In this document: positions 27,020 to 35,840 of the stretch, one piece after another
Layout: every line of letters starts with the position of its first letter
How positions within the stretch are numbered: the stretch's first letter is position 1
DNA from: JAMXLG01 sp963765935
GTDB lineage: Bacteria; Vulcanimicrobiota; Vulcanimicrobiia; Vulcanimicrobiales; Vulcanimicrobiaceae
DNA: 64,000 nucleotides
Assembly (NCBI GenBank): GCA_963765935.1
Contig: CAVXXX010000001.1
Span: 868,001-932,000, forward strand
Direction: 5' to 3'
Translations under genes and position numbers: made by a program
Notes under the pieces: model-generated
What the model saw: only the letters and a program-made list of their open reading frames with translations
The model's database searches: none
What the model was told of the DNA's origin: nothing

Positions 27020-28222
27020 ATGGTGAAGAATCGAGTGATGCCCACGGTCATCGTGGGCCTTGTCGGTGCAATCATCGGCAGCTTTTTAATGATGCTCTAT
27101 GCGAGCACGCACTTCGCAAACGTCGCCGGCCCGGATCATACCCCGCCGGCTGTTGTTGCGGCTCCGCTCACCGGAGTGAGCGACCAAGACCGCATCGTCA
27201 GCGCGGTGAAACGCACCAAAGCGTCGGTCGTCGCAATCACGGAGCAGATCAACGGCCAACAGTTCGTTCCGCTCAGTCCGTTCTTCGGAAATCAAGGACC
27301 GGGCGTCGTGCAACCGTATCGCGGTCAGGCATCAGGCTCGGGATTCGTTTACGATACCAACGGTGACATCGTCACCAACGCGCACGTCGTCAATCCCCCG
27401 ACCGGCGGCCGCATTTCGAATTTGACCGTTGTCTTCTCAAACGGCGATCACGTTCCCGGGCACGTCGTGGGCGCGAATCTCGGAGCCGACCTCGCCATCA
27501 TCAAGGTCGATAACTACCACAAATTGCCGCCCGCGCTGCCTCTTGCAGATTCGAACAAACTCGAGCAAGGACAGTGGGCAATCGCAATCGGCGAACCGTA
27601 CGAGTTGAGAGAGAGCGTGACGCTCGGCATCATCTCCGCATTCGACCGTGAAGAGCAGGTACAAGCGGAGAGCGGTCAAGGCATCTACGACTTCAAAGGA
27701 CTGCTGCAGACGTCGGCCCCGATTAATCCCGGCAATTCAGGCGGACCGTTGATCGATATCGAAGGCCAAGTTATCGGTGTCAATCAGCTCACGAATGCGA
27801 ACGGTCAAGGCATCGGCTTCGCGATTCCATCGAACGAAGTGCGCACGGTGATTCCGCAGCTACTGAAAAACCCGGGCGTCCATCAAGGGACGGGCACCGG
27901 CTTTGCCGGCGTCGAGCTCGTGCCGCTGACGTCCGGACTGAAAAATCAGATCGGCTACAACGGCCAGGGCGGCGTCGCCGTGTACCAAGTGGTTCCTGGG
28001 ACCCCGGCCGACAAGGCCGGCTTGCAACCGGGCGATGTCATCCTCTCGGTGGACGGCAAGAATTACAACAGCGATTCAGCGCTCCGCCAGTATCTCGGCA
28101 CGAAGAAGCCCGGCGATATCGTCCGGATGAATGTTTGGTCGCAAGGGGTGAAGAAATTCGTCGCGGTGACGCTCGAAGAGCGGCCGGCGGATCTCAACGC
28201 GCCGGCGCCGCAGCCGACGTAA
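27020..28222 (+). CDS. HtrA/DegP-type serine protease with one PDZ domain
   Basis: A 400-residue protease anchored by one N-terminal helix (about 8-28). The trypsin-like domain has the complete triad: TNAHVV (H122), GADLAII (D157), and NPGNSGGP (S240). A single PDZ domain follows at about 285-385 (PADKAGLQPGDVILSVDG). It degrades or refolds damaged envelope proteins. AGGAG at 27014-27018 is only one base from ATG 27020 but four bases from GTG 27023, so the true start may be GTG 27023. A TATAAA at 26990-26995 is a possible -10 box. Its place before dnaK groups stress genes together. Confidence 0.92.
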   Translation: MVKNRVMPTVIVGLVGAIIGSFLMMLYASTHFANVAGPDHTPPAVVAAPLTGVSDQDRIVSAVKRTKASVVAITEQINGQQFVPLSPFFGNQGPGVVQPYRGQASGSGFVYDTNGDIVTNAHVVNPPTGGRISNLTVVFSNGDHVPGHVVGANLGADLAIIKVDNYHKLPPALPLADSNKLEQGQWAIAIGEPYELRESVTLGIISAFDREEQVQAESGQGIYDFKGLLQTSAPINPGNSGGPLIDIEGQVIGVNQLTNANGQGIGFAIPSNEVRTVIPQLLKNPGVHQGTGTGFAGVELVPLTSGLKNQIGYNGQGGVAVYQVVPGTPADKAGLQPGDVILSVDGKNYNSDSALRQYLGTKKPGDIVRMNVWSQGVKKFVAVTLEERPADLNAPAPQPT

Positions 28223-28232
28223 CGCTAAGCTC

Positions 28233-28259
28233 AGGGGCGGTGGAAACCGCCCCTCTTTT
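28233..28259 (+). terminator. Rho-independent terminator after htrA
   Basis: An eight-base stem aggggcgg (28233-28240) pairs with ccgcccct (28247-28254) around a six-base loop and is followed by ctttt. It lies 10 bases after the htrA stop and separates htrA from dnaK. Confidence 0.85.
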
Positions 28260-28536
28260 CTGCAACTCGCTATGCCACTTCGGTGTCATACATACTGCAG
28301 AGGGAAACAAAGCAGCCCCGGCCGTTGTATGATGTCCGGGTACATAACGCGCGGAAGGCCATAAGCGGCAAGGCGCATCCGGCCCCCGGTGGGTTTGCAT
28401 AGCAAACCCGAGCATCGCCGAATCGTTGTAGACGTGTGACTAACCTCGGTCTGCGGATACCCCGGCTCGAGTGCACCGGCGGGTAGGAATAGCTGGTCCG
28501 GGTCTTCGGTGCAATTCGAAGAGAGGTAATTTTTTA
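28260..28536 (+). promoter_or_regulatory. Long non-coding leader upstream of dnaK with several hairpins
   Basis: No credible gene is seen in these 277 bases. They must hold the dnaK promoter. Hairpins visible: cac-ttcg-gtg near 28276-28285; an eight-base perfect stem gggtttgc/gcaaaccc near 28391-28409; and tcttcg/cgaaga (28503-28508 with 28517-28522), whose right arm runs into the GAGAGG ribosome site at 28521-28526. A CIRCE operator for HrcA was looked for and not seen. A known riboswitch family was not recognised. Confidence 0.45.
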
Positions 28537-30396
28537 ATGGCTAAAGTGGTCGGTATCGACCTTGGCACGACCAATTCCGTCGTTGCCGTGATGGAGGGTC
28601 CTCAGCCCGTCGTCATTCCAAACTCCGAAGGGTCGCGTACGACCCCGTCGGTCGTCGCATTTACGAAGACCGGTGAACGCCTCGTGGGCCAACTTGCGAA
28701 GCGTCAGGCGATCACGAACCCGGATCGCACGATTGCTTCCATCAAGCGTCACATGGGCGAAGGCGATTATCACGTCAAGATCGACGGCAAGGATTACACG
28801 CCGCAAGAGATCAGCGCGATGATCCTGCAAAAGCTCGTCAACGACGCGAGCAACTATCTTGGTGAACGAGTGACCAAAGCGGTTATCACCGTTCCGGCAT
28901 ATTTCAACGACGCGCAGCGTCAAGCAACCAAAGACGCCGGCAAGATCGCCGGTCTCGACGTGCTGCGCATCATCAACGAGCCGACTGCAGCTGCGCTCGC
29001 GTACGGTCTCGATAAAAAAGGCAACGAGACGATCCTCGTGTGGGACCTCGGCGGCGGTACGTTCGACGTATCGATCCTCGAAGTCGGCGACGGCGTCTTC
29101 GAAGTCAAATCGACCAACGGCGACACGCATCTCGGCGGCGACGACTACGATCACCGGGTCGTGGACTGGCTCGTCGGCGAATTCCGTAAAGAACAGGGCA
29201 TCGACCTCAGCAAAGACAAACAGGCGCTGCAACGTCTGACGGAAGCGGCTGAAAAAGCGAAGATCGAACTTTCGTCCGTCGTGCAAACGTCGATCAATCT
29301 GCCGTTCATCACGGCGGATCAAGAGGGTCCCAAGCATCTCGACATCACGCTCACGCGCGCGAAATTCGAAGAGCTGACGGCCGACTTGACCGATCGCTGC
29401 ATCACGCCGTTCAAGAACGCGATTGCGGATGCGAAGATCGATATCTCGCAGATCGATGAAGTGGTGATGGTCGGCGGTTCCACGCGCATGCCCGTCATCC
29501 AGGAACTCGTCAAGAAACTCACGGGCAAAGAGCCGAATCTCACCGTCAACCCGGACGAAGTCGTCGCGGTCGGCGCTGCGATTCAAGCAGGCGTGCTCGC
29601 AGGTGAGGTTCGCGACGTCGTTCTTCTCGACGTTACACCGCTCTCGCTCGGTCTCGAAACGCTTGGCGGCGTGATGACGACGCTCATTGAGCGCAACACG
29701 ACGATTCCGACGAAGAAATCGCAGATCTTCACGACGGCCGAAGACGGTCAAACGTCGGTCGATATCCACGTGCTCCAAGGCGAACGCCCGATGGCACCCG
29801 ATAATAAGACGCTCGGACGATTCCGTCTCGAAGGCATTCCGCCGGCTCCGCGCGGCGTGCCGCAGATTGAAGTCACCTTCAACATCGACGCCAACGGCAT
29901 CGTGAACGTGAGCGCAAAAGATCTCGGAACGGGCAAAGAGCAGCAGATTCAGATCACGGCTTCGACCAATCTGTCGAAGGACGAAGTCCAACGGATGGTT
30001 CGCGACGCGGAAGCGCAGTCGGCAGCCGACAAGGCGAAACGCGAAGAGGCGGAAGTGCGCAACAACGCATCGAGCCTCATCTACTCGACCGAAAAGTCGC
30101 TCAAAGAAGTCGGCGACAAACTCGACGTCGGGGCGCGCGGCGAAGTCGAAACGGCGCTCGCCGAGTTGAAGCGCGTCAGCGAGAACGGCACGATCGAAGA
30201 GATCAAACCCGCGATCGAACGCCTGCAGCAGGCCAGCTACAAGATGGCGGAGTTGCTCTACAAGTCGGCGTCGCCCAACGGCGAGGCCGCTGGAGCGGGT
30301 GCGGGTGATGGTGCGGCCGCGGGCGCAGGCGCCGGCGGCAACGGCGAAGCCCAGCCTGAAGACGTGATCGACGCGGAGTTCAAGGAAGCGAAATAA
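28537..30396 (+). CDS. dnaK: Chaperone DnaK (Hsp70)
   Basis: A 619-residue Hsp70. It opens MAKVVGIDLGTTNSVVAVM; the ATPase signatures VWDLGGGTFDVSIL and VVMVGGSTRMPVIQELV are intact, and the C-terminal DLTPLSLGLETLGGVMT-like region and acidic end EDVIDAEFKE are typical. A Gly/Ala-rich stretch precedes the end. The frame is open to 28471, but ATG 28537 with GAGAGG upstream is the real start. It works with GrpE and DnaJ, encoded directly after. Confidence 0.97.
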   Translation: MAKVVGIDLGTTNSVVAVMEGPQPVVIPNSEGSRTTPSVVAFTKTGERLVGQLAKRQAITNPDRTIASIKRHMGEGDYHVKIDGKDYTPQEISAMILQKLVNDASNYLGERVTKAVITVPAYFNDAQRQATKDAGKIAGLDVLRIINEPTAAALAYGLDKKGNETILVWDLGGGTFDVSILEVGDGVFEVKSTNGDTHLGGDDYDHRVVDWLVGEFRKEQGIDLSKDKQALQRLTEAAEKAKIELSSVVQTSINLPFITADQEGPKHLDITLTRAKFEELTADLTDRCITPFKNAIADAKIDISQIDEVVMVGGSTRMPVIQELVKKLTGKEPNLTVNPDEVVAVGAAIQAGVLAGEVRDVVLLDVTPLSLGLETLGGVMTTLIERNTTIPTKKSQIFTTAEDGQTSVDIHVLQGERPMAPDNKTLGRFRLEGIPPAPRGVPQIEVTFNIDANGIVNVSAKDLGTGKEQQIQITASTNLSKDEVQRMVRDAEAQSAADKAKREEAEVRNNASSLIYSTEKSLKEVGDKLDVGARGEVETALAELKRVSENGTIEEIKPAIERLQQASYKMAELLYKSASPNGEAAGAGAGDGAAAGAGAGGNGEAQPEDVIDAEFKEAK

Positions 30397-30398
30397 GC

Positions 30399-30465
30399 TT
30401 CGCCGGAGGGCGAATCGCGTCGTCGACGGCGCGGTGACCTAGCGAACTAGCGTCACCGCGCCGTC
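30399..30465 (+). terminator. Strong hairpins between dnaK and grpE
   Basis: A six-base perfect stem ttcgcc/ggcgaa (30399-30414) is followed by a 14-base perfect stem, gacggcgcggtgac at 30425-30438 with its complement at 30452-30465. The loop itself can pair ctag with ctag around cgaa. No T-run follows, so full termination is uncertain. It may partly stop or process the dnaK message and set a high DnaK to GrpE/DnaJ ratio. Confidence 0.5.
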
Positions 30466-30508
30466 TCCTAGCGCTTCATCCCTCCGACTCGCTTATTGCT
30501 AATGCGAT

Positions 30509-31042
30509 ATGAATGATAACGAATTGATTACGGAAGCCGGCGAGGCGACGATCGACGATACGACCAGTTCCAGCGCGGACGATTTGCGTGGACAGCTCGA
30601 TACTGCAAACGCGAAAGCGGACGAAAATTGGAACAAGTATCTGCTCGCTATGGCCGACTTCGAGAACTACAAGAAGCAGATGGAGAAACGCGTGCACATG
30701 ATCGTGAACGATCATCGCAAGTCGGTGCTCCTGCGCTTCCTCCCGGTGATCGACAACCTCGAGCGCGCGCTGCAATTCAATGCCAGCGGTGACGAAAAGT
30801 TACGCGGAGGCATCGAGCAAACGCTCAAGGGATTCGAGTCGGTGTTGAACGGCGAAGGCGTCAAGGCCATCGACGTTAAGGGCAAACCGTTCGATCCGCG
30901 GATTGCCGAAGCAATCGGCACGCTTCCGGCCCAGAACGGCATCAGCGACGACACCGTTGTCGAAGTTGCGGAAAAGGGCTACACCATGGGTGACGAGCTG
31001 CTGCGCCCGGCGAAAGTCCTCGTCGCTAAATCGCCTGGATGA
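30509..31042 (+). CDS. grpE: Nucleotide exchange factor GrpE
   Basis: A 177-residue GrpE. After an acidic N-terminus comes the long coiled-coil helix (about 28-75; MADFENYKKQMEKRV is the typical segment), then the four-helix region and the C-terminal beta domain with VVEVAEKGYTMGDELLRPAKVLVAK. It frees ADP from DnaK. Its stop overlaps the dnaJ start by 4 bases. Confidence 0.95.
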   Translation: MNDNELITEAGEATIDDTTSSSADDLRGQLDTANAKADENWNKYLLAMADFENYKKQMEKRVHMIVNDHRKSVLLRFLPVIDNLERALQFNASGDEKLRGGIEQTLKGFESVLNGEGVKAIDVKGKPFDPRIAEAIGTLPAQNGISDDTVVEVAEKGYTMGDELLRPAKVLVAKSPG

Positions 31043-32070
31043 ATTATAAGGATTACTACGCGATCCTCGGCGTTCCGAAGTCCGCGGCAGAAAAAGACAT
31101 CAAGTCCGCGTATCGGAAGCTCGCGCGCAAATGGCATCCCGACGCTAATCCCGACAATCCGAAAAACGCCGAAGAAAAATTCAAGGAGATCTCCGAGGCC
31201 TATGAGGTTCTCGGAGATCCCGAGAAGCGTAAAAAGTACGACGTGCTCGGTTCCGACTGGCAGCGCGCTGCACAGCAAGCCGAACAGCAACGCCGGTATC
31301 GCACGCGTTACAATCCCGAAGATTTCCACTTCGACTTTGGAAACGCCGGTGCGGGCGCGGGTGCCGCCGGGGCGGGGCCGACCGGTTTCTCGGATTTCTT
31401 CGACATGTTCTTCTCCGGCATCGGCCGACGCCAAGGCGCGCAGAGTGCCGGGTTTGCGCAACGCGGACAAGATCTCGAAACAACGATCGAACTCTCGCTG
31501 CGCGATGCGTACGACGGCGGCAAGAAAGCCGTTTCGCTGCAAGTAGAAGACATCTGTCCGCGCTGCCGCGGAACGGGAACCGTTGGCACGCAGCTCTGTC
31601 CGCAGTGCGGCGGCACCGGTCACGTGTTGCTGACGAAGAAGTTTGAAGTAACGATTCCCAAAGGCATCGGCGAGGGCCAACGGATTCGTCTTGCGGGACA
31701 AGGCGGTGCCGGAACGCACGGCGGTCCGAGCGGGGATCTCTATCTTATCGTCAAGCTTCTCGACGACACGACGTACAAACGCAAAGGCGACGATCTCTAC
31801 GTCGATCTGCCGGTGAGCCTATACGACCTCGTGCTCGGCGGCGAAGTCAAAGTGCCGACTATGAGTGGCCAAGTCGCCATGACGATTCCCGAAGGCACGC
31901 AGAACAACCGTTTGCTGCGCCTCTCCGGAAAAGGCATGCCGAAAGTTAAAGGCGGCGGCGCCGGCGATCAATACGTCCGGCTCATCGGACAGTTGCCGCA
32001 GTCGCTCTCTGATAAAGAGAAAAAGCTGTTCAAAGAGCTCGCGACGATGCGAAACGGAAAAGCCAAGTAA
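31039..32070 (+). CDS. dnaJ: DnaJ-type cochaperone with a reduced zinc finger
   Basis: A 343-residue protein with an N-terminal J domain (about 4-68, with the HPD motif in WHPDANPDN), a Gly/Phe-rich linker (about 95-130), and the C-terminal peptide-binding beta domains. The Cys-rich region has only two CxxCxGxG repeats (CPRCRGTG and CPQCGGTG, about 174-195) instead of the four of classical DnaJ. It could therefore bind only one zinc. It delivers clients to DnaK and stimulates its ATPase. CbpA-type proteins lack the finger entirely, so this one is intermediate. It overlaps grpE by 4 bases. Confidence 0.92.
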   Translation: MNYKDYYAILGVPKSAAEKDIKSAYRKLARKWHPDANPDNPKNAEEKFKEISEAYEVLGDPEKRKKYDVLGSDWQRAAQQAEQQRRYRTRYNPEDFHFDFGNAGAGAGAAGAGPTGFSDFFDMFFSGIGRRQGAQSAGFAQRGQDLETTIELSLRDAYDGGKKAVSLQVEDICPRCRGTGTVGTQLCPQCGGTGHVLLTKKFEVTIPKGIGEGQRIRLAGQGGAGTHGGPSGDLYLIVKLLDDTTYKRKGDDLYVDLPVSLYDLVLGGEVKVPTMSGQVAMTIPEGTQNNRLLRLSGKGMPKVKGGGAGDQYVRLIGQLPQSLSDKEKKLFKELATMRNGKAK

Positions 32071-32097
32071 TACGGATCGGTATGCGGAACTCTCAAC

Positions 32098-32130
32098 GGG
32101 CCGAACAGATGCGTTCGGTCCGTGCTTTTT
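32098..32130 (+). terminator. Rho-independent terminator after dnaJ
   Basis: gggccgaac (32098-32106) pairs with gttcggtcc (32113-32121), with one G-T pair, and is followed by a run of five T at 32126-32130. It closes the dnaK-grpE-dnaJ unit. Confidence 0.85.
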
Positions 32131-32142
32131 ATGGAGGCATCC

Positions 32143-32511
32143 ATGATCAAGGAGATCGCGTACACTGCGTACCCGGCGAGTAATGTGCAATCGACACGTG
32201 AGTGGTACGAGCGGACCCTGGGCTTCAAATTCACGGCGCCTTACGCCGAAGACGGCGTCGAAAAATACAACGAAGTGCAAGTTGGTAACGGCTGGTTCAG
32301 CCTTATCACGCCGGAGTGGATCTCGCGTCCAGGGGGCAGCGGCGTCGGCATCGTCTTCGAAGTCGACAACATCGAAGACGCCGCATCACAGCTGCGCGCC
32401 AAAGGCATCAAAGTAGAAGACATCTACGAAACACCAGTTTGCAAAGTCACCTCGTTTGAAGACCCGGAAGGCAACAAAGTGAGCCTGCATCAGATTACCG
32501 TGCCGCATTAA
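32143..32511 (+). CDS. Glyoxalase/bleomycin-resistance fold protein
   Basis: A 122-residue single-domain protein with the VOC (vicinal oxygen chelate) pattern: an early AYPASNVQSTREWYERTLGF strand-helix, and a C-terminal FEDPEGNKVSLHQ. The final pattern supplies a metal ligand Glu/His in active family members. GGAGG lies five bases before ATG 32143, so I prefer this start to the upstream ATGs. Substrate unknown. It sits alone after the dnaJ terminator. Confidence 0.8.
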   Translation: MIKEIAYTAYPASNVQSTREWYERTLGFKFTAPYAEDGVEKYNEVQVGNGWFSLITPEWISRPGGSGVGIVFEVDNIEDAASQLRAKGIKVEDIYETPVCKVTSFEDPEGNKVSLHQITVPH

Positions 32512-32551
32512 AACGCAAACAATCGCTCGCGAAAGTAGTTAATCCAAGCGT

Positions 32552-34360
32552 ATGATGACCGGTCATGGGCTCATGTGGTCCAACCAATACTCTCCTGATA
32601 AGCCCAAGGTGCGAAAGCGCGTTGAGTGGGCTCGTATTGGCCGGTTGTTTGCGCCGTACTGGAAGCAGCAGGCGCTGGTGATGGCGTGCATCGTTATCGC
32701 GGCGCTACTTGGTTTGGTTCCGGGATTGATGACCGCGGATATCATCGATCGCGCGATTCCACATCATAGTTTCCGCGAACTCGGCGTCGACGTCGGCATC
32801 ATTCTTGCAACAGCGCTCGTTTCGATGGCCTTCGGCGTGGTGCAGGGCTATCTGAACTCACTGGTCGGCGAAGGAATCATGCGGGACATTCGCACCAGCC
32901 TCGTCTCGCATCTACACAAGATGCCGCTCGTTTTCTTCACCGGAACGAAGACGGGCGAGATCATGAACCGCGTCTCCAACGACGTCGACAACGTCGATAA
33001 CGTCGTAACCGGCACGCTAACCACGATTATTACGAATGTCGTCATGATCCTCACGACCGTCATCGCGATGTTCGTGTGGAACTGGCGACTGGCATTGATC
33101 TCGCTCGTCATCGTGCCGTTCATGGTCTTGCCGCTCGGTCCGGTCGGCCGGCGCATGTACGAAATTCGCAAAAAGACGCGCGAACAACGCGATACGATCG
33201 AATCGATCACCCAAGAGACGCTCTCGATCTCCGGCATCACGCTCATTAAATCGTTCGCCCGCGAAGCGTACGAACGCGCTCGTTTCTACGATGTCGGCAC
33301 GCACTTGATGGGACTCGAGATTCGCCTCGCAATGGTCGGCCGGTGGTTCATCGCATCGGTGACGGCAATGGTCATCGTCGGACCGGCGATCGTATGGCTT
33401 GGCGGCGGTTGGCTCGCCGTTCAAGGGATGCTCGATGTCGGCGTCATCGTCGCGTTCATCGGTTACATTCAAGGACGCCTCTACGGTCCGGCAGCTGCAC
33501 TCGTCGGCGTCCAAGTCCAGATCGTCAGCGCGCTTGCCGTTTTCGAACGCATCTTCGAATACCTCGACATGAAAACCGAAGAGTACGAGCCGGCGAATGC
33601 GACGGTGCTGGCGGGCATCACCGGTTCCGTTGATTTCGATCATGTGACCTTCGGATACGAAGATGAGCGCCTGGTACTGCGAGACGTCGGGTTTCACATT
33701 GAAGCCGGACAAATCGCTGCATTTGTGGGACCGTCCGGCGCCGGGAAATCGACGATTACGCAACTCGTTCCCCGTTTCTACGATCCGCAGAACGGACGCG
33801 TGCTCATCGACGGGCACGATGTCAAGACGGTGACGCTGGAATCATTGCGGCGGGACATCGGCATCGTTACGCAAGAGACGTATCTCTTCCATGACACCAT
33901 CGCTTCGAATCTGCGCTACGCAAAGCCGGATGCGACGCTCGATGAATTGGTCGCCGCGTGCAAGGCGGCGAACATTCACGACTTTATTGCGACGCTTCCG
34001 CTGCAGTACGAGACGGTTGTGGGAGAGCGCGGGCACAAACTCTCCGGCGGCGAACGCCAGCGCTTGGCTATTGCGCGCGTGCTCCTCAAGAATCCGTGCA
34101 TTCTGATCCTCGACGAGGCGACCAGTGCGCTCGACTCGCATAACGAGGCCGCGATTCAGCAAGCGCTCGAGACGGTGATGCAGAACCGCACCAGTCTCGT
34201 GATCGCGCATCGCCTATCGACCATCGTCAACGCCGACGTGATCTTCGTCGTCGAGGGCGGACGCATCGTCGAAAGCGGCTCCCACGCTGTACTGCTCGCT
34301 CGCAACGGTCCGTACGCGCGTCTCTATCGCCGGCAATTCCGGGATGCCGCCGTCGGCTAA
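32552..34360 (+). CDS. ABC exporter, half-transporter (MsbA/BmrA type)
   Basis: A 602-residue half-transporter with six membrane helices (about 40-320) fused to an ATPase domain (about 360-590). ATPase motifs are GPSGAGKST (Walker A), LSGGERQRLAIARVL (signature), ILILDEATSALD (Walker B) and AHRLST (switch His). Homodimers export lipids, lipid-linked precursors or drugs; the substrate is not decided by sequence. The 3' end overlaps the MalT-like fragment by 17 bases, so the two were probably one transcript before the regulator was broken. Confidence 0.92.
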   Translation: MMTGHGLMWSNQYSPDKPKVRKRVEWARIGRLFAPYWKQQALVMACIVIAALLGLVPGLMTADIIDRAIPHHSFRELGVDVGIILATALVSMAFGVVQGYLNSLVGEGIMRDIRTSLVSHLHKMPLVFFTGTKTGEIMNRVSNDVDNVDNVVTGTLTTIITNVVMILTTVIAMFVWNWRLALISLVIVPFMVLPLGPVGRRMYEIRKKTREQRDTIESITQETLSISGITLIKSFAREAYERARFYDVGTHLMGLEIRLAMVGRWFIASVTAMVIVGPAIVWLGGGWLAVQGMLDVGVIVAFIGYIQGRLYGPAAALVGVQVQIVSALAVFERIFEYLDMKTEEYEPANATVLAGITGSVDFDHVTFGYEDERLVLRDVGFHIEAGQIAAFVGPSGAGKSTITQLVPRFYDPQNGRVLIDGHDVKTVTLESLRRDIGIVTQETYLFHDTIASNLRYAKPDATLDELVAACKAANIHDFIATLPLQYETVVGERGHKLSGGERQRLAIARVLLKNPCILILDEATSALDSHNEAAIQQALETVMQNRTSLVIAHRLSTIVNADVIFVVEGGRIVESGSHAVLLARNGPYARLYRRQFRDAAVG

Positions 34361-34958
34361 TACCATCGTCCCGCGGCCACGACTCGAGAACATGTTGCGC
34401 GACGCCTTAGCGGCGTCGGCTCTTGTCCTGCTTCAGGCGCCCTTCGGCTACGGCAAAACGACGCTGATGGATGCCGTCTTGCATGGTCGAGATGATTCTG
34501 CCGTGTTTCGAGTTCAGCCGTGGCATCGTGCAAATTTCATCGAAGATCTCGTGCTCGCGATCCGCGAAGCGCGGCCGGACTTCGGACGCAGAACGCTCGC
34601 CGGCGCAACAACCGACCTCGCGTCGCTCGCGCTCGCGCATCTTTTTGTTACCGATCTGCGCCACGTGCCTGCCGAGCTGGTGCTGGCCATCGACAACGCC
34701 GAACATCTTGCCGACGATCTGCTCTTCAGCGAATTCATCGCTGCAGTCGCGAACGATCTACCGAACCACGCCCACCTGCTACTGTCCGGTCGCGCGCTAC
34801 CGCCTCTAACGGCACAGACGCGGATGAGCCGCAGCGTAACGATCTATCCCGATACGCTGCTTTTCTTGGACGAAGAATTGGGAGCCGCGCTCGAGTTCGA
34901 TGGTATGCCGTCCGACGAAATGGCGGTCGAACGTGCGACACGCGCGACGAAGGGCTAA
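34344..34958 (+). pseudogene. N-terminal ATPase part of a broken MalT-like LuxR regulator
   Basis: A 204-residue frame with the N-terminal NTPase of MalT-like (LAL/STAND) regulators: VPRPRLENMLRDAL, Walker A APFGYGKTT (about 32-40), and Walker B LVLAIDNAEHL (about 112-122). It stops right after ERATRATKG, where family members continue with a GWP- or GWA-like segment, so the protein looks cut rather than ended. The winged-helix, TPR and LuxR domains expected next are missing here. A same-strand fragment with TPR-like helices and a LuxR domain begins at 43412. I infer that the two are halves of one gene separated by the block between them. Confidence 0.72.
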
Positions 34959-35411
34959 TCCATTTCAGTTACGACTTCGGCATCACAGAGACTTAGACTT
35001 GATACGCTGTAAGGAAAATAGTGCGTAACGGAGAGCGTGCTCCGCGATGGAAACGAGCGTCGAATGGATGGCGGCAGGAATGTTCGGAGCGCTACTACCG
35101 CGAACTTGCGAATGAATTCTGCCGGCGCACGACCTGTCGGCAGATGGTCTGCCGTGGCCATCAAGGCGAACACACGCAGCGCCATCGGTATTCTTCCACG
35201 CTGTCACTGCAGTAACAATCCGTTATTCGAAGTCGTTGCGCGAATGGGTTGCGCGCATCGCAAGTCCGCACAATGCATCACACGCGAGTTACGCCGCTAG
35301 AACCTGAGCTAGAGAAGCCAACAGTTGCCGCTTATGACCCGGCTTTTCCACGCGCTTCTTCTTCACAGGTTACTTGCGAGCTGCTCCTTGTTTTCGTCTT
35401 TAGTCGAGGTG
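34959..35411. other. Gene-poor stretch at the left of the accessory block
   Basis: About 450 bases with only short, unconvincing frames on either strand. No RNA gene, repeat or promoter was recognised. Confidence 0.5.
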
Positions 35412-35762
35412 CTATGCTCGGCGATCTTCACGTGACTGCTGCGCGATAGTCCTCAGATCGCGTTCGAGCTTAATTTCCAAGAAGATGAACGAAATGATCA
35501 AGAATAGTGCACCGGCTACGGCGGCTGCGGACAGGGTCGGACCCAGCTGATGCTTACGCTCGGCAAACGCTGCCTGCTCATCAACGTATTGACGCTGCCG
35601 CTCGGCGATCGCATTCTGGACTTGAGCTACCTGCCACGATTCAAAAGCATCTAGTACGTCATTATCATGCGCACTATTTGTCGTCAGCCACGCGTCGATG
35701 GACGCAAGCGAACGCGCAACGTTGGTCTCCACCAAAGTATCTGTACGCCGAGGTCTTCGCAT
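35412..35762 (-). CDS. Small membrane protein of unknown function
   Basis: A 116-residue protein. Residues about 40-72 are a charged, Gln-rich helix that could form a coiled coil; one membrane helix follows at about 77-97 (AAAVAGALFLIISFIFLEI), then a short basic end. A TAA lies in frame four codons before... the ATG at 35762, in the order stop then start, so the start is bounded. The fold suggests a cytoplasmic or periplasmic coiled coil with a C-terminal anchor. No family recognised. Confidence 0.5.
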   Translation of the reverse strand: MRRPRRTDTLVETNVARSLASIDAWLTTNSAHDNDVLDAFESWQVAQVQNAIAERQRQYVDEQAAFAERKHQLGPTLSAAAVAGALFLIISFIFLEIKLERDLRTIAQQSREDRRA

Positions 35763-35840
35763 AAGCGAGCAACCTGAAACTTAGTGGACGGCGAATTCTG
35801 CGAATAAAGGCGGTCGGTGTCATCGCGCATGAAAACGGGG

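Noticed and set aside
28381..28440. tRNA or small RNA gene suggested by the gggtttgc/gcaaaccc hairpin
   Set aside because: No tRNA arms, no SRP, tmRNA or RNase P motif could be matched; kept only as a leader hairpin.
28260..28536. CIRCE operator (HrcA) before dnaK
   Set aside because: The nine-base inverted repeat typical of CIRCE is absent.
28534..29991. A 485-residue minus-strand frame opposite dnaK
   Set aside because: Shadow of dnaK caused by its codon bias; no motif and no ribosome site.
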